The translations under genes and the position numbers were made by a program. Shown one piece after another: positions 34,818 through 41,838 of a stretch of DNA of 64,000 nt. Every line of letters begins with the position of its first letter. Position 1 is the first letter of the stretch. The notes under the pieces are model-generated. The model worked only from the letters and a program-made list of their open reading frames with translations, was not told the DNA's origin and did no database searches. The stretch is from Novosphingobium sp049354825 (GTDB taxonomy: Bacteria > Pseudomonadota > Alphaproteobacteria > Sphingomonadales > Sphingomonadaceae), in assembly GCF_049354825.1 (NCBI RefSeq), contig NZ_CP186480.1:1178001-1242000 (forward strand), given 5' to 3'.

Positions 34818-35210
34818 TCATAACCCTGCGCGATCCCGGCGCGCCGCGACCAGGGCGGACAGCATCGCGGCGAAATCATCGTAAGTGAACGGCTTCGCCA
34901 GCAGCCCGACCGCGTCGCGTTCGAGCCGCTGGTCGCTGCGCCCGCTCATGATCGCGAAGGGAACACCCTGCGCCGCAAGCGCTTCGATTACCGGTTCGGT
35001 CGTTCCGTCGGGCAGCGAAAGGTCGACAAGCGCGGCGTCGAAGCCGCCCTCGGCGACTGCGGCCTGCGCTTCGGCCAGTGTCGCACAGGGGCCAACCAAC
35101 GCATGTCCAGCCTCGGCAATGAAATCTTCGAGCATGAACGAAATCAGCATTTCGTCCTCCACCACCAGGACAGAGAACGCGCCTGCTTCGTGTTGTGGTG
35201 CCGCCTGCAT
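34818..35210 (-). CDS. Single-domain response regulator
   Basis: 130-residue CheY-like receiver with no output domain. The acidic pocket (VVEDE), phosphoacceptor Asp in AALVDLSLPDG and Lys in LLAKPF are all present, so it should be phosphorylatable. It lies 97 bp upstream of the KaiC-like gene in the same direction and is the probable phosphotransfer partner of the hybrid kinase. The gap, rich in A/T near 34760-34815, could hold a separate promoter. The C-terminus ends ARRDRAGL. Confidence 0.88.
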   Translation of the reverse strand: MQAAPQHEAGAFSVLVVEDEMLISFMLEDFIAEAGHALVGPCATLAEAQAAVAEGGFDAALVDLSLPDGTTEPVIEALAAQGVPFAIMSGRSDQRLERDAVGLLAKPFTYDDFAAMLSALVAARRDRAGL

Positions 35211-35321
35211 CGCTATCGTCGTCCGCCGTTCGCGCCGGCGGAATGCGCGGCTTGCCGACCGCCGCTTTCGCGGCTCGGGCGCGCCTTGCCTAGTGCAAAA
35301 GCGCGGCGCGGCGGGTTGGGC

Positions 35322-36302
35322 CTAGCGATCGATGAACGCCTGCTGGGCCGGCGAGTAGCGATCGCCGGCAACCGACGTCGCGCGCAATCCCGCGTCGATC
35401 CGGGCCATCTCCTCCGCCGACAGCATGACGTCGGCGGCATGGAGGTTTTCCTCGAGCCGGGCCAGTCTGGTCGTGCCGGGGATGGGCACGATCCACGGTT
35501 TCTGTGCCAGCAGCCAGGCCAGCGCGACTTGCGCGGGAGTCACCCCCTTTGCCGCCGCGACCGCCTTTACCAGCGCGACAACCGCCTGATTGGCGGCCAG
35601 CGCATCGGCGGCGAAGCGGGGCACGCTGGCGCGAAAATCGCCGGGCGCAAACGTCGTATCGGCGGCGATCGCGCCGGTCAGGAAACCGCGGCCGAGTGGG
35701 CTGAAGGGGACGAAGCCGATGCCCAGCTCGGCGAGGACGGTGAAAATCCCGCCTTCCGGTTCGCGCCACCACATCGAGTACTCGCTTTGCAGCGCGGTGA
35801 CCGGCTGGACCGCGTGGGCGCGGCGGATCGTGTCCACGCCCGCTTCGGAGAGGCCGAAGTGCGCGACCTTGCCCGCGGCGATCAGGTCCCGGACCGCGCC
35901 CGCGACATCCTCAACCGGCACCGCGGGATCGACCCGGTGCTGGTAGAACAGGTCGATCCGGTCAGTCCGCAGCCGGCGCAGCGCCGCGTCGGCAACCGCG
36001 CGAATGCGATCGGGACGGCTATCGAGCCCTTGCGCCGGCACGCCGCCGGCAAAGCCGAACTTGGTGGCGATGACGACCTGGTCGCGCAGCGGTTCCAGCG
36101 CTTCGCCGACGACCTCCTCGTTAAGGCCTTGTCCGTACGCCTCGGCAGTGTCGAAGAAGGTTACCCCGCGCTCGGCGGCGGCGCGGATGAGCGCGACCGC
36201 CTCGGCCCGGTCGGTCGCCGGGCCGTAACCGGAGCTCAGCCCCATGCAGCCAAGGCCGAGCGCGGAAACTTCGAGGCCTTGTCCAAGGGTTCGCATTTTC
36301 AT
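35322..36302 (-). CDS. Aldo/keto reductase
   Basis: 326-residue NADPH-dependent (beta/alpha)8 oxidoreductase. The catalytic tetrad is intact: Asp51, Tyr56 (DTAEAYG), Lys81 (ATKFGF) and His122 (YQHRVDP). It begins KMRTLGQGLEVSALGLGCMG, close to the AKR11/13-type general stress or aldehyde reductases. I start it at ATG 36302; the long frame further upstream is a shadow of xdhC. Physiological substrate unknown; proximity to an aldehyde oxidoreductase cluster may be coincidental but both deal with aldehydes. Divergent from xdhC with 128 bp between starts. Confidence 0.9.
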   Translation of the reverse strand: MKMRTLGQGLEVSALGLGCMGLSSGYGPATDRAEAVALIRAAAERGVTFFDTAEAYGQGLNEEVVGEALEPLRDQVVIATKFGFAGGVPAQGLDSRPDRIRAVADAALRRLRTDRIDLFYQHRVDPAVPVEDVAGAVRDLIAAGKVAHFGLSEAGVDTIRRAHAVQPVTALQSEYSMWWREPEGGIFTVLAELGIGFVPFSPLGRGFLTGAIAADTTFAPGDFRASVPRFAADALAANQAVVALVKAVAAAKGVTPAQVALAWLLAQKPWIVPIPGTTRLARLEENLHAADVMLSAEEMARIDAGLRATSVAGDRYSPAQQAFIDR

Positions 36303-36430
36303 GAAGGGTTCGTCCCGTGATCGCGCCGCGCGTCCTTCAGGTATAAGCCGCAGGACGCCCCGTGGTTGCAACGCGGCGCGTCGCCCTTGCCAATAGCCGC
36401 GCCGCGCAACAAGAACCGGAAGTGACCGCA

Positions 36431-37270
36431 ATGCCCACCGCCCAGCCCGCCGGCTCTGCCGACCTTGACCGGCAGGCGCTGATCGCCGCTGCCAAGGGCG
36501 CGGCGCTGTGCACGATCGTGGGCATCGACGGCAGCTTTTCGCGCCCGGTCGGCGCGCAACTGGCGATCCGCGCCGACGGTTCGATCGCCGGCAGCTTGTC
36601 GGACGGTTGCCTGGAACGCCAGCTCGCCAGCGACAGCCGCTCGCTGGGCGTGGCGGCGCTGCGGCGCTACGGTACCGGATCGCCCGTAATCGACTTTCGC
36701 CTGCCCTGCGGCGGCGGGCTCGACATCCTGATCGACCCCGCGCCCGACGTGCCGGCCTGCCGGGCCGCGCTGCTCGCGCTGGAGCAGCGGCGGCCGGCGC
36801 GGCTGCCCCTGCCCGCCAACGCCCTGCTGGCCGAACGGATCTACCTGCCCGCGCTGGCGGTCCGCGCCTTTGGCGAAGGGCCCGAGTTGGCTGCCTTCGC
36901 CGACATCGCGGCCGCGGCAGGAATCGCGGTAACCGCAATTGACAAGTCTGCCCTGGCGCTTGGGCAGGCCAGCGGCCTTGCCCCCGCCGACCCGTGGACC
37001 GCGATCGTGCTGCTATTCCACGACCACGAGTGGGAGATCGCACTGCTGCGCGAGGCGCTGGCAGAGGACGCGTTCTACATCGGGGCGCAGGGCGGTGCGC
37101 AGGCGCGCCGCGCCCGGATCGAGACCCTGCGCGCAGCCGGTATCGACAAAGACGACCTGGCGCGTGTGCGGAGCCCGATCGGCACCCCGCCGGGAAGCCG
37201 ATCGCCCCAGGCGCTGGCCCTCGCCGTGCTGGCAGAGATTACCGCCGCTTATGAGGCGCTGCGCGGCTGA
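36431..37270 (+). CDS. XdhC/PaoD family molybdenum-cofactor insertion protein
   Basis: 279-residue XdhC-family chaperone that binds and protects the molybdenum cofactor and delivers it to a molybdenum hydroxylase. Typical motifs: SDGCLE (around residue 58-63), a DFRLPCGGGLD segment, and the C-terminal Rossmann part with GAQGGAQARRARIETL. ATG at 36431 has GGAAG 7 nt upstream. Convergent with paoC (stops 4 bp apart), so it is on its own transcript although its function is surely for PaoABC; in E. coli the equivalent paoD is in the same operon. Confidence 0.9.
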   Translation: MPTAQPAGSADLDRQALIAAAKGAALCTIVGIDGSFSRPVGAQLAIRADGSIAGSLSDGCLERQLASDSRSLGVAALRRYGTGSPVIDFRLPCGGGLDILIDPAPDVPACRAALLALEQRRPARLPLPANALLAERIYLPALAVRAFGEGPELAAFADIAAAAGIAVTAIDKSALALGQASGLAPADPWTAIVLLFHDHEWEIALLREALAEDAFYIGAQGGAQARRARIETLRAAGIDKDDLARVRSPIGTPPGSRSPQALALAVLAEITAAYEALRG

Positions 37271-37274
37271 CGGG

Positions 37275-39473
37275 TCACGCGATCGCGGGCAATCCGTCGA
37301 TCAGCTTGTCGAGGGTGATCGGATAGTCGCGCACGCGCACGCCGGTGGCGTTGTAGACCGCGTTGGCGATTGCCGAGCCGGGCCCGCAGATCCCCAGCTC
37401 GCCCACGCCCTTGGCGCGCAGCGGCCCGATCACGTCATCCGGGGTATCGAGGAATACCACCTCCATGTGCGGAATGTCGGCGTGAACCGGTACTTCGTAA
37501 CCCGCGAGGTCATGATTGACGAAGAATCCGAAGCGCTTGTCGATCGCCAATTCCTCCATCAGCGCTGCCCCGGCCGCCATCGCCATCGCGCCGATGACCT
37601 GGCTGCGCGCCGATAGCGGATTGATGATCCGGCCCGCGTCGCAGACCGCCAGCATCCGCCGGATGCGAACCTCGCCGCTATAGGCGTCAACCGCCACCTC
37701 GGCAAAGTGGCCGGCATAGGTGCCCATGTCGTAGCCGTCCTGGAAAGCGCCGTATTCCATCGTCCCTTCCGCGCTCAGCGCGCCGGCATCGGCCAGACGG
37801 TGCGAGGCGGTGCCGTCCCTCACCTTGCCGTTCACAAAAGCGGCAGTCTCGGGATTGAACCCGAACTTTTGGGCGATCAGTTTTCGCAGTTCCACGCAGG
37901 CGGCGTAGACCCCCGCGGTGGACGACGTCGCTCCCCACTGCCCGCCCGAACCGGATGACACCGGCCAGCGCGAGTCGCCCAGGAACACGCTTACGTCCTT
38001 GAGCGGGACGCCCATGCATTCGGCCGCGGTCTGGGCGATGATGGTATAGCTGCCGGTGCCGATGTCCGTCATGTCGGTCGCCACGACGATCTTGCCGTCG
38101 CCATCGATGCCGACCCGCGCCGACGACTTCGCCGTCGGCGCGCCGCGATAGCCTGCCGCCACGCCCATGCCGACCAGCCACCGCCCGTCGCGCACGCTGG
38201 CGGGCCGTGCCGCCCGCTGCGACCAGCCGAACCGGTCGGCGCCCTGACGCAAGCATTCGACCAGGTGGCGCCCGGAAAAGCGCTTGTCGGGAGCACCCGG
38301 AGGGGTTTCCGGCTCGTTCCGGATGCGCAGTTCAACCGGATCGATCCCGAGCGTCTCGGCCAGCTCGTCCATCGCCACTTCGAGGGCGAGGTGGCCGGCC
38401 GCTTCACCGGGCGCGCGCATGGCGTTGCCTTCGGGCAGATGCAGTTCGCCGATATAACTGGCGGTAAGGTTGGCCGCCCCGGCGTAGAGCGAACGGGTCT
38501 GCGCGCTGCCGTTTTCAGCCCCGCCGCCGGGCACGTTGCCGGACCACGATTCGTGCCCCATCGCCTGGATGCGGCCATCCTTGTCGGCGCCGATGCGGAC
38601 GCGCTGGATCGTGGCCTGGCGGTGCGTGGCGTTGTTGATCATCAGCGGGCGCTGCATGGCCACCTTCACCGGGCGCTGCGCCGCCCTGGCGCCGAGCGCC
38701 GCCAGCACCGCCTCGGCACGGACGAACAGCTTGCCGCCGAAACCACCGCCGATGAACGGGGAATCGACCCGTACGTTGGCTTCGGGAATGCGTAGCAGGT
38801 CGGCCATCGACTTGCGGCACCAGGCGACCATCTGGTTGCTGGTCCACAGCGTCAGCTTGTCCCCCTGCCAGGCTGCGATGGTGGCAAACGGCTCCATCAT
38901 CGCGTGGCTGAGGTCGGGCGTGGTGTAGGTCTGGTCGAGCTTGACCGGCGCGGCGGCGAACGCGGCGGCGAAATCGCCGTTGCGCACGACGTCTTCGGGC
39001 ACGGTCCACCCGCGCGCGATCTTCGCGCCGTCCTTGACCTTGGCGAGCTCGTACTGCCCGCTCTCGCGCTCATACGTGGTGCGGATCAGTGCCGCGGCCG
39101 CGCGAGCCTGCTCGAACGTTTCGGCCACCACGCAGGCGATCGCCTGGTGGTAGTGGGTTACGCGCGGACCGCCGAACAGCGGGGCATCGTTGAACTGGCT
39201 CTTGCCCAGCGGCGGCGTATCGAGCGCGGACACGATTGCAAGGACGCCGGGTGCCTGGCGCGCCGCGGCGACATCCATCGATGCGATCGTGCCGCGCGCG
39301 ATCCCGGCGCCGACGATGTAACCATAAGCCTGGTTGGCGGCGACGCCGTGACGCTCATAGGCGTAGGGCGCGGTGCCCGTCGTCTTGAGCGGGCCGTCGA
39401 TGCGGCGGGTCGATTTGCCGATGATCTTCGGATCGTCGACGATGGTCTTTCCGACCGGTGCCTCCAGCTTCAT
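37275..39473 (-). CDS. paoC: Aldehyde oxidoreductase, molybdenum-binding subunit (PaoC-like)
   Basis: 732-residue large subunit of the xanthine oxidase family that binds the Mo cofactor and oxidises the substrate. The catalytic Glu is at residue 692 (GVGELGICGPGS), the same length and position as I recall for E. coli PaoC. It lacks an export signal, as in E. coli, where it travels with the Tat-tagged PaoA. ATG 39473 gives the family N-terminus (MKLEAPVGKTIVDDPK). Last gene of the leftward paoA-paoB-paoC operon, 4 bp after the paoB stop. Broad aromatic-aldehyde oxidation is the known role of the E. coli enzyme; here substrate is inferred. Confidence 0.92.
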   Translation of the reverse strand: MKLEAPVGKTIVDDPKIIGKSTRRIDGPLKTTGTAPYAYERHGVAANQAYGYIVGAGIARGTIASMDVAAARQAPGVLAIVSALDTPPLGKSQFNDAPLFGGPRVTHYHQAIACVVAETFEQARAAAALIRTTYERESGQYELAKVKDGAKIARGWTVPEDVVRNGDFAAAFAAAPVKLDQTYTTPDLSHAMMEPFATIAAWQGDKLTLWTSNQMVAWCRKSMADLLRIPEANVRVDSPFIGGGFGGKLFVRAEAVLAALGARAAQRPVKVAMQRPLMINNATHRQATIQRVRIGADKDGRIQAMGHESWSGNVPGGGAENGSAQTRSLYAGAANLTASYIGELHLPEGNAMRAPGEAAGHLALEVAMDELAETLGIDPVELRIRNEPETPPGAPDKRFSGRHLVECLRQGADRFGWSQRAARPASVRDGRWLVGMGVAAGYRGAPTAKSSARVGIDGDGKIVVATDMTDIGTGSYTIIAQTAAECMGVPLKDVSVFLGDSRWPVSSGSGGQWGATSSTAGVYAACVELRKLIAQKFGFNPETAAFVNGKVRDGTASHRLADAGALSAEGTMEYGAFQDGYDMGTYAGHFAEVAVDAYSGEVRIRRMLAVCDAGRIINPLSARSQVIGAMAMAAGAALMEELAIDKRFGFFVNHDLAGYEVPVHADIPHMEVVFLDTPDDVIGPLRAKGVGELGICGPGSAIANAVYNATGVRVRDYPITLDKLIDGLPAIA

Positions 39474-39477
39474 GGTC

Positions 39478-40428
39478 TCAGCTCCTCGCTTCGGCCAGCA
39501 CGCCGGCAAGCGTCCGCTCGGCCAGCGCAATCTTGAACCGGTTGTCATCGCGCGGCGTCGCCTCCGCAAATGCCTTGGCGGCGACCGCTTTCGCGCCGGT
39601 CGGCAGCGCGGCATCGGCAGCGTCGCTGCGCCATGGGCGCGGCGCTACGCCCCCGAAGGCGACGCGGCCGCTGCCGTCGGGCTGGATGACCGCCGCCACC
39701 GAGACGATTGCAAAGGCGTAGGAGGCGCGGTCCCGCACCTTGCGATAAATGTGCTTGCCGCCGGGCGGCCTTGGAAGCGTTACCGCGGTAATGAGCTCGC
39801 CGGGCTGCAGCGCTGTCTCTATCTCCGGCGTCGTGCCCCACAAGCGGTGGAAATCACCCATCGCGATGCTGCGGGTCGCCCCGTCGGGCATGACCGTCTC
39901 GACCGCCGCGCCAAGAACTGCCAGCGCGTTGGCCATGTCGCCGGGATACGTCGCGATGCAGGAGTCCGATACGCCCACTACGCCAAGCTGGCGCGAGAAC
40001 CCGCCGATCGCGGAGCAACCGGAACCCGGCTTGCGCTTGTTGCAGGGCATGTTCGGATCGTAGAAATAGGGACAGCGCGTGCGTTGCAGCAGGTTGCCGC
40101 CAGTGGTCGCCTTGTTGCGCAGCTGGCCGCTGGCTCCGGCCTGGATCGCCCGGGTCAGGACCGCGTAATCGCGCATCACGCGCGGGTGGGCCGACAGCGC
40201 GGTGTTGCTGACGAAGGCGCCGATGCGAAGGCCGCCGTCGGCGGTGTCGGTCACCGCGCCCAGTCCTGCGTCCTGGATGTCGACCAGGTGAGTCGGCCTC
40301 TCGATCTCCAGCTTCATGAGATCGAGCAGGTTGGTGCCGCCGGCAATGAACTTGGCGCCGGGGCGTCCGGCCACGGCGGTTGCGGCCTGCTGCGGGGTCT
40401 TTGCCCGTTCGTATGTGAAGCTGCGCAT
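39478..40428 (-). CDS. paoB: Aldehyde oxidoreductase, FAD-binding subunit (PaoB-like)
   Basis: 316-residue medium subunit carrying FAD. The FAD loops AKFIAGGTNLLDLMK (25-39) and TTGGNLLQRT (108-117) are clear. Four cysteines, Cys119, Cys129, Cys138 and Cys157 (RCPYFYD...PCNKRKPGSGC...SDSC), match the extra [4Fe-4S] cluster that distinguishes PaoB from ordinary xanthine dehydrogenase FAD subunits. ATG 40428 overlaps or abuts the paoA stop (TGA at 40430-40432). The electron path would be Mo to two [2Fe-2S], then FAD and [4Fe-4S]. Confidence 0.92.
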   Translation of the reverse strand: MRSFTYERAKTPQQAATAVAGRPGAKFIAGGTNLLDLMKLEIERPTHLVDIQDAGLGAVTDTADGGLRIGAFVSNTALSAHPRVMRDYAVLTRAIQAGASGQLRNKATTGGNLLQRTRCPYFYDPNMPCNKRKPGSGCSAIGGFSRQLGVVGVSDSCIATYPGDMANALAVLGAAVETVMPDGATRSIAMGDFHRLWGTTPEIETALQPGELITAVTLPRPPGGKHIYRKVRDRASYAFAIVSVAAVIQPDGSGRVAFGGVAPRPWRSDAADAALPTGAKAVAAKAFAEATPRDDNRFKIALAERTLAGVLAEARS

Positions 40429-40429
40429 G

Positions 40430-41056
40430 TCAGGCCCCCGCCACTTCGGCAATCGCCTCGGCGATGTTGGAATAGGCGCCGCAACGGCAGATATTACCGC
40501 TCATGCGCTCGCGGATTTCCATGTTGTCGGCACGCATCGCGGCGCCTAGCTGCGGCGAGACGTGGCTGGGAATGCCGCGCTTGACCTCGCCCATCATCGC
40601 TACGGCCGAGCAGATCTGCCCCGGCGTGCAATACCCGCACTGGTAGCCGTCATGTTTGACGAAGGCGTCCTGCATCGGATGCAGCTTGCCCGGCGTTCCA
40701 AGCCCCTCGATCGTGGTGACCTCGTCACCCTCGTGCTGGAGCGCGAGCGTCAGGCAGGAATTGATCCGCTCGCCGTTCACGATCACCGTGCAGGCGCCAC
40801 ACTGGCCGTGATCGCAGCCCTTCTTCGTACCCGTCAGCTGCAAGTGTTCGCGCAGGGTGTCGAGCAGCGTGGTACGCGGATCGAGGTCCAGCGCGTGCGG
40901 TTTTCCGTTAACTGTGATCGTGACGGGCATCTTGGCGGGCTCGCTTGGCGGGGTGGCGGCCTGGGCCCGCCCGGAAAGAGCGGTCGACACGGCCAGGGTA
41001 GCGGCGGAAGAGGCCAGCAGGCCCCTGCGCGTCACCGACGGGAAGGGATCGTTCAT
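40430..41056 (-). CDS. paoA: Aldehyde oxidoreductase, [2Fe-2S] subunit with Tat signal (PaoA-like)
   Basis: 208-residue small subunit. An N-terminal twin-arginine signal (VTRRGLLASSAATLA, ending around GRAQA) indicates folded export to the periplasm with its partners. Plant-type [2Fe-2S] ligands are Cys81, Cys86, Cys89 and Cys101; the second cluster uses Cys140, Cys143, Cys190 and Cys192. I place the start at 41056 because the upstream frame is a shadow. First gene of paoABC, divergent from mocA with 142 bp between starts. Confidence 0.92.
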   Translation of the reverse strand: MNDPFPSVTRRGLLASSAATLAVSTALSGRAQAATPPSEPAKMPVTITVNGKPHALDLDPRTTLLDTLREHLQLTGTKKGCDHGQCGACTVIVNGERINSCLTLALQHEGDEVTTIEGLGTPGKLHPMQDAFVKHDGYQCGYCTPGQICSAVAMMGEVKRGIPSHVSPQLGAAMRADNMEIRERMSGNICRCGAYSNIAEAIAEVAGA

Positions 41057-41162
41057 CGCGTGACTCCACGATTGGCGCGCAGGCGGCAGGACCCGAAAGC
41101 CACAGTGGCAGTCTGCAACGGAAACCGCCGCGAAGCCAGCCGGTTTCCCGGCCACGCGCCGA

Positions 41163-41191
41163 TTGTGGCAATTTTTGCCAGCGTCTATGCC
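41163..41191 (+). promoter_or_regulatory. Possible mocA promoter
   Basis: TTGTGG (41163-41168), 17-bp spacer and TATGCC (41186-41191), with 7 nt to the ATG at 41199. If real it would rule out the alternative mocA ATG at 41187, which lies inside the -10-like box. Confidence 0.3.
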
Positions 41192-41198
41192 CGCCCGC

Positions 41199-41804
41199 AT
41201 GGCCCAGGTCCCGCCCCGCCCCGCCCCGCTTGGCGGCGCCCGCCCGCTGATCGCGGTGCTGGGCGCAGGCGCCGGCCGGCGGATGGGCGGCGCCAAGCTG
41301 ACCCGGCCCTGCGCCGGGCGCCCGCTGGGCATATGGGCGCGCGACCTTGCCGCGGGAATGCCCGGCGCGGACGCGATCTGGATTGCCGGGCCGGCAGGCG
41401 ACGACGGGCTGGCAGGGCCGCTGCCGGTCGTAGTCAACGCGGAGGCTGCTGACGGTATCGGCACGTCGCTGGCCTGCGCGGCGCGCGCCGCGGCCGAGCG
41501 CGCGGCGCCGGCGCTGATAATCATGCTGGCGGACATGCCGATGGTGACGGCGGCGCTGCTGGGGCGGCTGATGGCTGCACGAGGCGCTTGTGCGGCGCGC
41601 TATCCGGATGGACGGCTGGGCGTGCCCGCCCGTTTCGAACCGCGCGGTTACCCCGCCCTGATGGGCTTGCACGGCGACAGCGGCGGCAACCGCCTGTTGC
41701 GCAGGATCGGCGCGCGGGCGATGGATGCGGAGCCTGGCGAACTGCTCGACGTCGACACGGAGCAGGCGCTGGCGGCAGCTGCCGCCGTGCTGGCGGCGCG
41801 CTAG
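41199..41804 (+). CDS. mocA: Molybdenum cofactor cytidylyltransferase (MocA family)
   Basis: 201-residue nucleotidyltransferase that adds CMP to Mo-molybdopterin, giving the dinucleotide cofactor used by PaoABC-type enzymes. The nucleotide-binding loop GAGAGRRMGGAK (22-33) and the metal-binding LADMP motif are present; the usual Leu-Ala-Ala-Gly opening is Leu-Gly-Ala-Gly here. Starts at 41163, 41187 or 41199 are possible; I prefer 41199. Divergent from paoABC, so the maturation gene has separate control. A GC hairpin follows the stop. Confidence 0.85.
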   Translation: MAQVPPRPAPLGGARPLIAVLGAGAGRRMGGAKLTRPCAGRPLGIWARDLAAGMPGADAIWIAGPAGDDGLAGPLPVVVNAEAADGIGTSLACAARAAAERAAPALIIMLADMPMVTAALLGRLMAARGACAARYPDGRLGVPARFEPRGYPALMGLHGDSGGNRLLRRIGARAMDAEPGELLDVDTEQALAAAAAVLAAR

Positions 41805-41829
41805 CGGCGCCTCCCGAAAGAGGCGCCGC
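41804..41829. terminator. Hairpin between convergent mocA and TonB receptor genes
   Basis: A 10-bp stem (GCGGCGCCTC and its complement) with the 6-nt loop CCGAAA starts at the last base of mocA and ends 10 bp before the receptor stop. There is no T-run on either side, so termination activity is only presumed from position between convergent genes. Confidence 0.5.
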
Positions 41830-41838
41830 CAGCCGTTA

